Below, piece after piece: positions 1-8,626 of a DNA stretch of 64,000 bases. Origin of the DNA: Maribacter sp. MJ134 (GTDB lineage Bacteria > Bacteroidota > Bacteroidia > Flavobacteriales > Flavobacteriaceae); the NCBI RefSeq assembly GCF_003970695.1, contig NZ_CP034570.1, forward strand, positions 2,914,001 to 2,978,000, given 5' to 3'. The notes beneath the pieces are model-generated. The model was not told the DNA's origin. It ran no database searches and worked only from the letters and a program-made list of their open reading frames with translations. Positions within the stretch are counted from its first letter, which is position 1. The number at the start of each line of letters is the position of its first letter. The position numbers and the translations under genes are program-made.

Positions 1-488
1 ACGGAGCTTCTTTCATTAGTATTAGTACCATCTTGCTCGTCCAAATTCTTGATTTTGGTTACTTGGTTGAGCAAAAACCCGAATTGTGGCCCAAATTCCA
101 AGGCATACCTATCGTTCAATGCAAATTTCCCTAATAATGGAATAGTTAAGTAGTTCAACTGCACATTGGTTCTAAAATCATTTTCTTCGCCCGTAGAACC
201 TCCATTTTGAATAGAAGCTAAATCCGTACTAAATTGAAACCCTTGAGAAGAATATAGGAGTTCTGGCTGCAACTGAAACTTCTCGGAAAAAGCTATTTCC
301 AAAAAGAGTCCTCCATGACCTGAGAAACGAAATTTTATACCGTCCGTTAAATCCCCAACAACGGAGGAATAATTTAGCCCGCCCTTTAATCCAAAAGTGG
401 TCTCCTGGGCATTACCATCATAAACCAAAAACGAAAAAAGAGCTATGACAATCATAGCTCTTTTTCTATTATTATCAATTTTGTACAT
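1..488 (-). CDS. Outer-membrane beta-barrel (porin/PorT-like) protein, 3' part cut by window edge
   Basis: The frame reads out of the left edge, so the C-terminus is missing. The N-terminus has a hydrophobic signal segment ending near NAQ, followed by alternating beta-barrel sequence (TFGLKGGLNYS, then strands with aromatic ends), as in Bacteroidetes PorT/outer-membrane beta-barrel proteins. Two in-frame ATGs are possible: 488, and codon 12 at 453-455. The second gives a cleaner signal peptide (MIVIALFSF) and is the more likely start. It lies inside the terminator hairpin of the suf operon. Function beyond membrane barrel is unknown. Fold call is inference from sequence pattern. Confidence 0.7.
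   Translation of the reverse strand, partial: MYKIDNNRKRAMIVIALFSFLVYDGNAQETTFGLKGGLNYSSVVGDLTDGIKFRFSGHGGLFLEIAFSEKFQLQPELLYSSQGFQFSTDLASIQNGGSTGEENDFRTNVQLNYLTIPLLGKFALNDRYALEFGPQFGFLLNQVTKIKNLDEQDGTNTNERSS
434..466 (-). terminator. suf operon terminator overlapping next gene's start
   Basis: Perfect inverted repeat with arms 435-448 and 452-465 and a 3-nt loop. On the minus strand GAGCTATGA/TCATAGCTC is followed by six T. It lies about 30 nt after the sufD stop and contains the ATG at 453-455 of the downstream barrel gene. Confidence 0.8.
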
Positions 489-492
489 AAAC

Positions 493-1824
493 CTATAAGT
501 CAAATCCTAGATTAACCCCTAATTTCTTGGCAATTAGTTTATTGATTCTAGCTTTAAGTTCAGGAATACGAACACTTTCCAAAACATTGTTGGCAAAAGC
601 GTACATTAAAAGTGCGCGTGCCTCCTTCTTAGGAATACCCCTTGTTTGCATGTAAAAAAGCGCATCTTCATCTAATTGACCAATTGTACAACCGTGGGAA
701 CATTTTACATCATCCGCAAAAATTTCTAATTGCGGTTTCGTATTGATCGTTGCCTTATCACTAACAAGGATATTGTTATTTTGTTGAAAGGCGTTGGTCT
801 TCTGCGCTATCTTGTCTACAATGATTTTACCGTTAAAAACCCCGGTAGAACTATCGCCATAAATTCCTTTATAATCTTGATGACTTTCACAATTAGGTTC
901 AATATGATGCACCAAAGTATGATGGTCCACATGTTGTTTGTCTCCCAATATGGTAACTCCCTTCATGGTAGAGTCCATGTACTCGCCATTTTGAAAGAAA
1001 TTAAGATTGTTACGTGTTAGTTTACCGCCAAAAGAAAAGGTATGTACGCTCACATTACTTTTACTCTTTTGATTGATATAAGTATTATCTATCAAAGAAG
1101 CCTTAGCAGCGTCATTTTGGATTTTATAGTAGTCTATTATCGCATTTTCCGCAGCATAAATCTCTGTAACGGCATTGGTAAGCACTTCGTTAGAAGTAAG
1201 ACTTTGATGACGTTCTATAATCTGAACTTCCGCATTCTCCTCTACAATAACAAGGTTTCTTGGTTGCAGCATTAGCGATGCCTCGTTCCCTGTGGCAAAG
1301 TTTAAAATCTCCACCGGTTTTTTTGGCATCTTATTCTTTGGAATATAGATGTAAGCTCCCTCTCTACTGAAAGCCGTATTTAACGTTGTTAAGGACTCGT
1401 CTTTTGAGGCGACCTTATTAAAGTATACATCTATAATCTGTTTGTACATGGGTTTGGTCAAGGCCGAACTCATTAAACAGATATCTACCCCATCGTGTGT
1501 AGTTTCGGATAAGTGCGAACTATAAACTCCATCAATAAAGACAATTTTGTAGGTATCTATATCATGGATAAAATATTTTTTGACATCCTTATATTCAAGT
1601 GCGTTGTCCTGTTTAGGAAAAATGCTGAAATCTATTTTCTGGAGACTGTTCAACGAAGTATATTTCCAGGCTTCTTCCTTCTTGTTCGGAAACCCCTTTG
1701 CTTCAAAATTCTTTATGGCTTCCGTACGCACATCGTGAACAGGATGTTCTACGTCCACATTGTTCTCAAAGGCCATAAAAGAAGAAATTAATTTATCTTT
1801 TAAATCCATTTTTTTAATTTTCAA
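493..1824 (-). CDS. sufD: SufD, Fe-S cluster scaffold subunit
   Basis: 443 aa, the normal length for SufD. It is a partner of SufB in the cytoplasmic SufBC2D scaffold that assembles Fe-S clusters. The C-terminal beta-helix core carries the family signature around DDVKCSHGCTIGQLD (His used with SufB Cys at the assembly interface) and ends in the DALFYMQTRGI block typical of SufB/SufD. It is the last gene of the suf operon, about 25 nt after sufC. A second ATG at codon 6 (MDLKDK) is an equally plausible start. sufS and sufE are not in the window, which is unusual because they often follow sufD in flavobacteria. Confidence 0.97.
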   Translation of the reverse strand: MKIKKMDLKDKLISSFMAFENNVDVEHPVHDVRTEAIKNFEAKGFPNKKEEAWKYTSLNSLQKIDFSIFPKQDNALEYKDVKKYFIHDIDTYKIVFIDGVYSSHLSETTHDGVDICLMSSALTKPMYKQIIDVYFNKVASKDESLTTLNTAFSREGAYIYIPKNKMPKKPVEILNFATGNEASLMLQPRNLVIVEENAEVQIIERHQSLTSNEVLTNAVTEIYAAENAIIDYYKIQNDAAKASLIDNTYINQKSKSNVSVHTFSFGGKLTRNNLNFFQNGEYMDSTMKGVTILGDKQHVDHHTLVHHIEPNCESHQDYKGIYGDSSTGVFNGKIIVDKIAQKTNAFQQNNNILVSDKATINTKPQLEIFADDVKCSHGCTIGQLDEDALFYMQTRGIPKKEARALLMYAFANNVLESVRIPELKARINKLIAKKLGVNLGFDL

Positions 1825-1849
1825 TTTGCAGAAAAATCACGGGTTACCC

Positions 1850-2602
1850 CTAAACGGCAGCCTCTTGCTTAATCCAATCGTATCCTTTCTCCTCTAGTTC
1901 CAGTGCCAATTCCTTACCTCCAGATTTTACAATTTTACCGTTATGTAGTACGTGAACAAAATCAGGAACTATATAATCTAAAAGTCTTTGATAGTGTGTA
2001 ATAACGATTACCGCGTTATCCTTACTCTTTAATTTATTCACCCCGTTCGCCACAATTCTTAGAGCGTCTATGTCCAAACCGGAATCCGTTTCGTCCAAGA
2101 TGGCCACCTTAGGTTCTAACATTGCCATTTGAAAAATTTCGTTTCTTTTTTTCTCTCCTCCGGAAAAACCTTGGTTTAAAGAACGTGAAAGAAACTTTCT
2201 GTCTATCTCTAACAACTCTGATTTCTCACGAATTAGCTTTAACATCTCATTGGCCGGCATATCTTCCAGGCCTCTTGCCTTTCTAGACTCGTTAATGGCC
2301 GTCTTCATGAAGTTTGTTACGGACACGCCCGGAATTTCCACAGGATATTGAAACGAAAGAAACACGCCCTTATGTGCTCTTTCTTCCGGAGCAACATCTT
2401 CCAAATCCTCACCGTTCAATGAAACAGAACCTTGAGTTACCTCAAATTCTTCTTTCCCTGCGATAACAGAAGCCAACGTACTTTTTCCAGAACCGTTGGG
2501 ACCCATTATTGCGTGTACTTCACCCGCTTTAACTTCTAGGTTTATTCCTTTTAAAATCTCTTTATCCTCTACTTGAGCATGTAAATCTTTAATCGTCAAC
2601 AT
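1850..2602 (-). CDS. sufC: SufC, Fe-S assembly ATPase
   Basis: 250 aa ABC-type ATPase that powers the SufBC2D scaffold. All nucleotide-binding motifs are visible: Walker A GPNGSGKST, Q-loop region LSFQYP, the SufC-type signature FSGGEKKRNEI, Walker B VAILDETDSGLD and switch His in VITHY. It lies between the lactonase-like lipoprotein gene (6-nt gap) and sufD in one minus-strand operon. Confidence 0.98.
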   Translation of the reverse strand: MLTIKDLHAQVEDKEILKGINLEVKAGEVHAIMGPNGSGKSTLASVIAGKEEFEVTQGSVSLNGEDLEDVAPEERAHKGVFLSFQYPVEIPGVSVTNFMKTAINESRKARGLEDMPANEMLKLIREKSELLEIDRKFLSRSLNQGFSGGEKKRNEIFQMAMLEPKVAILDETDSGLDIDALRIVANGVNKLKSKDNAVIVITHYQRLLDYIVPDFVHVLHNGKIVKSGGKELALELEEKGYDWIKQEAAV

Positions 2603-2608
2603 TAGCTA

Positions 2609-3481
2609 CTAGTTTAAATATTTTGGTGCCTTAGGCATTTTATTAAAATCTTCTTTTTGATGCTGTAAGTATACTTTCGCATTTTTCTCCTTCGCTAAAG
2701 CTTCAAACGCATCCATACTGGATAGGGTTTGCTCTACATCGAAGTTAAAACTTGGAACCCTCTTGTGTTCCCTATTTTCATATAAGTGATATAAATCTCC
2801 AGTCAACAATGTGGGACCATTCTCTGGCATATCCAAAAATAAAACCTGATGCCCTGGTGTATGACCTGGCATGGATTTAATAATAACGCTACCGTCCCCA
2901 AATACATCAAAATCTCCATTTAGTTTTTTAACGTTTTTGAGTTCTTTAATGGCCTCATACAGTCCTGCATTCTCGCTATTCCTGATTTCTTCACTTGTAA
3001 TCATATCATACTCTGAACCTTGAACCAGCCAAGTGGCATTACTAATGGCATTGGCGTGACCACTATGATCAAAATGGGTGTGGGATAGTCCTAGGTACGT
3101 GATATCATCCGGTGTCATACCTATTGTTTTCAATTGATTCACGACCGAATCCTTTCTAGATACGGTAAAAGCACCGCTTGGATCTGTATAGGGTTCTGGC
3201 ATGGGAACTAACATTTCTGGCAAGCCTGCGTCCCACATTAGATTTCCCTGAGGATGGCTAATAACATAAAATGGATCCGCAAATTCTTTGGTCTGACCTT
3301 GGTACGTAGTATCTTGAGAAAATAACTCCAGATTATTAACCATTACGGTTCCACCGCTAAAAGTGTAGAGCTTCAGTTCGGGTTTTACTATTTCAGCTTT
3401 CCTTTCTTCCTTTTTTACCTCTTTACAAGAAAAAAAAGTAAAAGATATCGCAAGTATAACTAGTGCTTTTTTCATTTTCAA
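2609..3481 (-). CDS. Metallo-beta-lactamase-fold lipoprotein, N-acyl homoserine lactonase-like
   Basis: 290 aa with a lipoprotein signal (Cys about residue 19 in FFSCK), so probably periplasmic and membrane anchored. The di-zinc site of the AiiA lactonase type is complete: HTHFDH at 134-139, His207 in MPGHTPGH, Asp229 in TGDL and His274. The fold is established by these motifs. The substrate is not: it could be a lactone, a thioester or another ester. The gene sits between sufB (5-nt gap) and sufC (6-nt gap), so it must be cotranscribed with them, although an exported hydrolase has no known role in Suf assembly. Confidence 0.85.
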   Translation of the reverse strand: MKMKKALVILAISFTFFSCKEVKKEERKAEIVKPELKLYTFSGGTVMVNNLELFSQDTTYQGQTKEFADPFYVISHPQGNLMWDAGLPEMLVPMPEPYTDPSGAFTVSRKDSVVNQLKTIGMTPDDITYLGLSHTHFDHSGHANAISNATWLVQGSEYDMITSEEIRNSENAGLYEAIKELKNVKKLNGDFDVFGDGSVIIKSMPGHTPGHQVLFLDMPENGPTLLTGDLYHLYENREHKRVPSFNFDVEQTLSSMDAFEALAKEKNAKVYLQHQKEDFNKMPKAPKYLN

Positions 3482-3486
3482 ATTAA

Positions 3487-4932
3487 TTACCCTACAGAAC
3501 CTTCTAAACTGATCTCCAATAATTTTTGGGCCTCTACGGCAAACTCCATAGGAAGTTTGTTCAATACCTCCTTACTAAATCCGTTCACAATAAGCGCTAT
3601 AGCTTTTTCAGTATCGATTCCTCTCTGATTGCAATAAAAAATTTGGTCTTCACCAATTTTACTTGTCGTAGCCTCATGTTCTATTTGGGCCGACTTGTTC
3701 TTAGCTTCAATGTATGGGAAGGTGTGTGCGCCACATTCATTACCCATTAGAAGCGAATCGCACTGTGAAAAATTACGGGCGTTTTCTGCCCTAGAACCGA
3801 TCTGCACCAAACCTCTATAACTATTTTGAGATTTTCCGGCAGAAATACCTTTTGATATAATGGTACTTTTTGTGTTTTTTCCTAAGTGGATCATTTTAGT
3901 CCCAGTGTCCGCTTGCTGGTAATTATTGGTTACGGCAATGGAATAAAATTCTCCAACGGCATTATTCCCTTTTAAAATACAGGAAGGGTATTTCCATGTT
4001 ACCGCAGAACCTGTTTCTACCTGTGTCCAAGAAATTTTAGCGTTGTTCTCACAGATACCGCGCTTTGTTACGAAATTGTAGACACCCCCTTTTCCTTCGG
4101 CATTTCCTGGAAACCAGTTCTGTACCGTAGAATATTTGATTTCCGCATCATCTAGCGCAATAAGCTCCACTACCGCAGCATGCAGTTGATTCTCATCACG
4201 GGATGGTGCCGTACAACCCTCCAAATAACTGACATAACTACTTTCATCTGCGATGACCAAAGTACGCTCAAACTGACCGGTACCACCTTCGTTAATTCTA
4301 AAATAGGTAGATAATTCCATGGGGCATCTTACGCCTTTAGGAATATAACAGAAAGACCCATCGGTGAAAACGGCAGAATTTAAAGCAGCATAAAAATTAT
4401 CTTTTTTGGGAACAACCGTACCCATGTATTTTTTAACCAGTTCTGGGTGCTCTTGTATGGCTTCCGAAATAGGCATGAAAATAATACCCTTTTCAGCTAA
4501 TGTTTTTTGAAATGTAGTTGCTACTGAGACCGAATCTACCACAATGTCTACCGCAACGTTCTGTAACTTCTTTTGCTCATCTACGGAAATTCCTAATTTC
4601 TTGTACATGGCCAACAGCTCAGGGTCTACATCGTCCAGAGTTTTATTAGGGTCCGCTTTTTTGGGAGCGGAATAATAGCTTATAGCCTGAAAATCCGGTT
4701 TTTCATAACGTACGTTGGCCCACTCGGGTTCTTCCATGCCTTCCCAGATACGGTATGCATCTAGTCGCCATTCTGTCATCCACTCCGGTTCGTTTTTCTT
4801 TTTGGATATAGCACGAACAATATCTTCACTCAAACCTTTCGGAAAGGTATCTGACTTTAAATCTGTGTAGAAACCATATTCGTATTCTTTGGTTTCCAGT
4901 TCTTTCTTTAACTCCTCTTCAGTATATGCCAT
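3487..4932 (-). CDS. sufB: SufB, Fe-S cluster scaffold subunit
   Basis: 481 aa, full length for SufB. It forms the cluster-building scaffold with SufD and SufC in the cytoplasm. The C-terminal region holds the conserved [15 protein letters not shown] block (Cys equivalent to the E. coli assembly cysteine) and [25 protein letters not shown] ending. It is the second core gene of the operon. It is separated from sufA-like by the inserted four-helix-bundle gene and its repeats. Confidence 0.98.
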   Translation of the reverse strand: MAYTEEELKKELETKEYEYGFYTDLKSDTFPKGLSEDIVRAISKKKNEPEWMTEWRLDAYRIWEGMEEPEWANVRYEKPDFQAISYYSAPKKADPNKTLDDVDPELLAMYKKLGISVDEQKKLQNVAVDIVVDSVSVATTFQKTLAEKGIIFMPISEAIQEHPELVKKYMGTVVPKKDNFYAALNSAVFTDGSFCYIPKGVRCPMELSTYFRINEGGTGQFERTLVIADESSYVSYLEGCTAPSRDENQLHAAVVELIALDDAEIKYSTVQNWFPGNAEGKGGVYNFVTKRGICENNAKISWTQVETGSAVTWKYPSCILKGNNAVGEFYSIAVTNNYQQADTGTKMIHLGKNTKSTIISKGISAGKSQNSYRGLVQIGSRAENARNFSQCDSLLMGNECGAHTFPYIEAKNKSAQIEHEATTSKIGEDQIFYCNQRGIDTEKAIALIVNGFSKEVLNKLPMEFAVEAQKLLEISLEGSVG

Positions 4933-4947
4933 GTCTTTTCTAATTAA

Positions 4948-4973
4948 GAAGTTAAAAAGGGAAAGAGTAAAAA
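4948..4973 (+). repeat. Left inverted-repeat arm flanking the four-helix-bundle gene
   Basis: Reads GAAGTTAAAAAG then GGAAAGAGTAAAAAT on the plus strand. It matches the reverse complement of 5353-5380 with only a few mismatches and one gap; the first 12 nt are identical. It ends directly at the stop codon of the enclosed gene. Confidence 0.75.
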
Positions 4974-5339
4974 TTATACCATTCTCTTTTTAACAAACTT
5001 GATGTAATTAGCAAGTTGTTTTGAAATATTCAAAACCTCGTTCTTATATTCTTTTAATTCTTCTTTTTCAAAATAATTAATCTCCAACATTACATTGAAA
5101 AGACTCCTTACTTCGCCAGCTGAACCCTTAGAAAAATAAAGATATCGTATTAATTCTTTGTCTGTTTCTCTTTCAAATCCTTCCGCTATATTATTCGAAA
5201 TTGAAATGGTTGCTCGCCTTATTTGGTCAACCATTGCAAAATCACTTTTTAACGGTTGCTTTTTAAGCAACACATAAACCTTACCTGTAAAAACTATTGC
5301 CGCTTGATAAACATCTAAATCTTCAAACGACTTATACAT
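4974..5339 (-). CDS. Four-helix-bundle protein (23S rRNA intervening-sequence protein family)
   Basis: 121 aa, matching the family by length and by the pattern [10 protein letters not shown] near the N-terminus, [17 protein letters not shown] in the middle and [12 protein letters not shown] after it. Family members are encoded by intervening sequences in bacterial 23S rRNA genes or occur as dispersed single genes. Relatives serve as accessory (Avd) proteins of diversity-generating retroelements. The molecular role is not known, and nucleic-acid binding is inferred from Avd. Here it is inserted between sufA-like and sufB and enclosed by inverted repeats, suggesting the gene plus repeats moved as a unit. 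Confidence 0.9.
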   Translation of the reverse strand: MYKSFEDLDVYQAAIVFTGKVYVLLKKQPLKSDFAMVDQIRRATISISNNIAEGFERETDKELIRYLYFSKGSAGEVRSLFNVMLEINYFEKEELKEYKNEVLNISKQLANYIKFVKKRMV

Positions 5340-5352
5340 TCTACCTTTACTA

Positions 5353-5380
5353 TTTTTTAACTCCTTCTCTTTTTAACTTC
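5353..5380 (-). repeat. Right inverted-repeat arm flanking the four-helix-bundle gene
   Basis: On the minus strand it reads GAAGTTAAAAAG then AGAAGGAGTTAAAAAA. It is the inverted partner of 4948-4973. In the operon mRNA the two arms could pair to a stem of about 24 bp that loops out the whole inserted gene, like the base stem of a 23S intervening sequence. Confidence 0.75.
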
Positions 5381-5381
5381 C

Positions 5382-5711
5382 CTACAATGAAAAACTCTCT
5401 CCACAACCGCAAGTTCGCTGTGCATTGGGGTTGTTAAAAACAAATCCTTTACCGTTCAAACCACCGGAATACTCCAACACCGTTCCTACGAGATATAAAA
5501 AGCTCTTTTTATCTACGATGATACGTACATCGTTATCTTCAAAAACCTTATCGGTTTCTGCCATTTTATCATCAAAGTCCAGTTCGTAGGACAATCCACT
5601 GCATCCACCACTCTTTACACCTACGCGAACGTAATCTTTAGTTGCGTCAAAACCTTCTTCTGTCATGAGGTTGATGACCTTCAATTTTGCCGTTTCCGAT
5701 ACTTGAATCAT
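5382..5711 (-). CDS. sufA: SufA/IscA-type Fe-S carrier
   Basis: 109 aa A-type carrier that receives or delivers Fe-S clusters. The three family cysteines are present: one in SGGCSGLSYEL and two in the C-terminal CGCGESF. It is the first gene of the suf operon, with a consensus promoter directly upstream. The name SufA rather than IscA or ErpA rests on its operon position, since the sequence alone cannot separate them. Confidence 0.93.
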   Translation of the reverse strand: MIQVSETAKLKVINLMTEEGFDATKDYVRVGVKSGGCSGLSYELDFDDKMAETDKVFEDNDVRIIVDKKSFLYLVGTVLEYSGGLNGKGFVFNNPNAQRTCGCGESFSL

Positions 5712-5741
5712 TTCTTAATTGGATTTGGTCTAAATAGTTTA

Positions 5742-5774
5742 CAAATATAAGTCATAAGTACGTTTTTATTACAA
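5742..5774 (-). promoter_or_regulatory. suf operon promoter, Bacteroidetes type
   Basis: On the minus strand: -7 box TATATTTG (5742-5749, exact TAnnTTTG) and -33 TTG (5772-5774) with a 22-nt spacer. It lies about 30 nt upstream of the sufA-like start. Confidence 0.75.
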
Positions 5775-5835
5775 AACCTAACATTATTATAACGTATATC
5801 GGGATAGGGTTTTTCTATCCATATCATTTGAAGTG

Positions 5836-7179
5836 CTATTTCACTTTAATCACTACAAGGTCCGATTTACCCTTTGTTGTCAAGGAAGGAAAGTTTGTGC
5901 TTGAAGTTTCACCGACCAATAGTACACTGCCATCTGAGTTTTCCACAATATCAAATCCAAAATCGATATTGTCGCCACCAAAAGATTTTTGCCAGACGAG
6001 ATTGCCTTCAGCGTCGATTTTTATTATCCAAATATCGTTTTCACCTGCGTTTTCAGTAGTGTCCGCATCGGAACTTTTAGAATTCCCAATTACAAAAAAT
6101 CCTCCATTTTTACTTGGGGTAACGGCCTGAGCGGCATCAAACTGGGAACCACCAAAAGATTTTTCCCAAATTAAACGCCCAGCATCATCAACTTTAATAA
6201 GCCAAATATCCGATTCCCCTTTGGTTGCTGAAATATCCCCGTCAGTACTAAAAGTATTGCCAACAACAACATATGCGTTATCATCGGTTTTAGCAATATC
6301 ATAGGCAATTTCTATTCCGGAACCTCCAAAAGAACGTTCCCATAGCATATTCCCTTTATCATCTACCTTTACTAGCCAAAAATCATAACTTCCCTGCGTA
6401 TTGCTGATATCAAAATCATTGCTCTCGGAAAAACCGGCCATTACAAAACCAAGATCTTCGGATTGCACAACACCATGTGCCCTATCATTGTTAGTTCCTC
6501 CAAAATAACCCCGCCATTCCACGTCTCCTATTTTATTAATTCTGGTTCCCCAAAATTCACCTACACCATGTCTGGTCAATGTCCCTGACTTCTCTGTATT
6601 TCCGTCCGCTCTAGCAGAGGTAATATCTAAAAAGCCCGTAAAGAAATAGCCGCCATCGGTAGTTTGTAAAATATCGTAGGAATGATCGTGACCGGAAAAA
6701 CCAAAACTCTTCTCCCATTCTATAGTCCCCGAAGCATCTAATTTTAATACCCAATTATCGTGAAATCCATTATTAACAGAACCGTCTCCATCATCGCTCA
6801 TAGCATAACCCGTTAGAGCATAACCACCATCAAGCGTCTGTACCAAGCTTTGCCCCCTGTCATCCTTACTACCCCCATAGGTCTTGTTCCATTGTAAATT
6901 GCCGTCTGCATCCAGTTTTAAAAGCCAATAATCGTTAACGTTCAATGATTTATTTTGAATATCTCCGTCAGTACTATTGGTATAACCTAGAATTGCATAC
7001 CCGCCGTCTGCTGTTTCTATTACAGCCTGCGCTGTTTCTTCACCTGTTCCTCCAAAACTTTTTATCCACTCCAATTCTCCAAAGAACTGGTTAGCCGGCA
7101 GATCAAAATCTATATTTGCCTCTTCTCTTGAGCAAGAAAATACGGCAAACACCATAAAAACAAGGAGAAGTTTTTTCAT
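5836..7179 (-). CDS. Seven-repeat propeller-like lipoprotein
   Basis: 447 aa with a lipoprotein signal (Cys in FSCSREE). The mature part is seven repeats of about 60 residues. Each opens with W-x-K-S-F-G-G (variants WNKTYGG, WEKSFGF, WRGYFGG, WERSFGG) and continues with DGGYA-x2-G, a DGDI loop and a D-x-W-L-x-K-x-D strand. The repeat number and pattern suggest a seven-bladed beta-propeller. No catalytic motif or T9SS C-terminal domain is seen. It is followed closely (4 nt) on the same strand after the choice-of-anchor-B lipoprotein, so the two are probably cotranscribed surface or periplasmic binding proteins. Function unknown. Confidence 0.7.
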   Translation of the reverse strand: MKKLLLVFMVFAVFSCSREEANIDFDLPANQFFGELEWIKSFGGTGEETAQAVIETADGGYAILGYTNSTDGDIQNKSLNVNDYWLLKLDADGNLQWNKTYGGSKDDRGQSLVQTLDGGYALTGYAMSDDGDGSVNNGFHDNWVLKLDASGTIEWEKSFGFSGHDHSYDILQTTDGGYFFTGFLDITSARADGNTEKSGTLTRHGVGEFWGTRINKIGDVEWRGYFGGTNNDRAHGVVQSEDLGFVMAGFSESNDFDISNTQGSYDFWLVKVDDKGNMLWERSFGGSGIEIAYDIAKTDDNAYVVVGNTFSTDGDISATKGESDIWLIKVDDAGRLIWEKSFGGSQFDAAQAVTPSKNGGFFVIGNSKSSDADTTENAGENDIWIIKIDAEGNLVWQKSFGGDNIDFGFDIVENSDGSVLLVGETSSTNFPSLTTKGKSDLVVIKVK

Positions 7180-7183
7180 GGTC

Positions 7184-8431
7184 TTAGTTGGATTTTTTAA
7201 TTATAAAGAAACCGCCATTAATATCACTTACCAATATTTTTCCACTTTCAAAGTAAGGATACACACTCCAAACCCCGTCAAATAGGGTATTGTCGTCACT
7301 AGGATAGGTGTCAAAAAAACCTATTTCAGAAATATTCTTCCCTTCAATCTGTGAAATATCCAAAACGCGGACTCCGGCGGTATAATTTGCAAGGAAAAAC
7401 TCATTCCCTAAAACATAGCCGTTATGGTCAATAGCGCTTGTAGGACCAAGATAGGTATCGTGTAACACGGGATTGTCCAAATCGGTCATATCAAAAACAA
7501 GCGTTCTAGATCTAAAGCCAGAATTCACCTCATCCAGCTCGTCGCCTAGGATAAAATAGCGCTGATCCTCCGTAAACCATCCCTGATGGGTATACCCAAT
7601 ATTGGGATAAGGTAAGGTAGCAAGTTCCATAGGATTATTTTTATTTGATACATCTACCACCACTACTTGGTCTTCATTAGCTCCCACAAAAATTTCGGTA
7701 CCCGCATAGTCCGCATCCGGTCCCGTATAAGTGACCACCTGTGCATCATGGGTATAACCGTTTTCGCCCCATCCACCTGCAGCAATAGGCACCTTAGGGT
7801 TTTGCAAATCTAAGAAGTGAACACCACCATTAAAAACATCATTGCGATCCGTACCAACAGGGTAAGCAAAACCGCTCTCTTCATTAATTACGATATTATG
7901 GGCATTACCAATAGCGGTATATCTACCGTCCTCCGAAAAAGTCTGCGGAGCATTTGCTACATTTCTTAATCTTGTTAAATCAAAAACCTGAACCCCATGA
8001 TTATTTGCCTCTGCCACGATATAAGCATGGTCTTGATATACTTTGATGTCTCTCCAAGAACTTGAAGAGGTGGCCGTAGGCAACTTCCCTAAATAAACTA
8101 AGTATTCCGAATCAGAGACATCTATGAAAGCTATGCCATTATCCAATCCCATAAGTGCGTATTCCTTACCGGTGGTAGTATCTGTCCACCCCCAAATATC
8201 ATTACCGGATTGCGCTTGAAAGGTGCTTATCGGTATTCTTCCCACTAGATCATATCCGCTACAAGGAAAATCACCGGCCATACCATTTTCGCACGGCGTT
8301 TCGTTCATAGTAGCTTCTGGAATTTCAGGATTCTCGATTACTTCAAGATCATCAAGCACTTCATTTACGGAACAAGAAGAAATAACCAATAGCAAAGAAA
8401 AAAGTCGTAGTAGTTTCATGTGACTCATCAT
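7184..8431 (-). CDS. Choice-of-anchor B family lipoprotein with LVIVD-type repeats
   Basis: 415 aa with a lipobox in LLVISSCS. The body matches choice-of-anchor B proteins: repeated strands such as AFIDVSDSEYLVYLGKLP, VQVFDLTRLR, VVVVDVSNKNNPMELATLPYP and VRVLDISQIEG, plus His/Asp blocks YTHDAQVVTY, GYTHQGWFTED and AIDHNGYVLGN. These are extracytoplasmic propeller proteins with varied anchors. The biochemical role is unknown. A weak -7-like TATCTTTA lies at 8453-8460. It is probably the first gene of a two-gene operon with the seven-repeat lipoprotein. Confidence 0.85.
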   Translation of the reverse strand: MMSHMKLLRLFSLLLVISSCSVNEVLDDLEVIENPEIPEATMNETPCENGMAGDFPCSGYDLVGRIPISTFQAQSGNDIWGWTDTTTGKEYALMGLDNGIAFIDVSDSEYLVYLGKLPTATSSSSWRDIKVYQDHAYIVAEANNHGVQVFDLTRLRNVANAPQTFSEDGRYTAIGNAHNIVINEESGFAYPVGTDRNDVFNGGVHFLDLQNPKVPIAAGGWGENGYTHDAQVVTYTGPDADYAGTEIFVGANEDQVVVVDVSNKNNPMELATLPYPNIGYTHQGWFTEDQRYFILGDELDEVNSGFRSRTLVFDMTDLDNPVLHDTYLGPTSAIDHNGYVLGNEFFLANYTAGVRVLDISQIEGKNISEIGFFDTYPSDDNTLFDGVWSVYPYFESGKILVSDINGGFFIIKKSN

Positions 8432-8626
8432 ATCAATAATTGTACCCTTACGTAAAGATACGAGATAAAATCTCTTCTAATTCATCACGAAAATTATGAA
8501 AACCCTTTTATAATGCAGGGTTAAAGTATCACCAGAACTAAAATATCTCTAACACATGCTCTTAGAGTTCAAGTTATTTAGATTATCTTAATGCCCCTAA
8601 ACGAACAACTTTAATTTAATTCTTCT

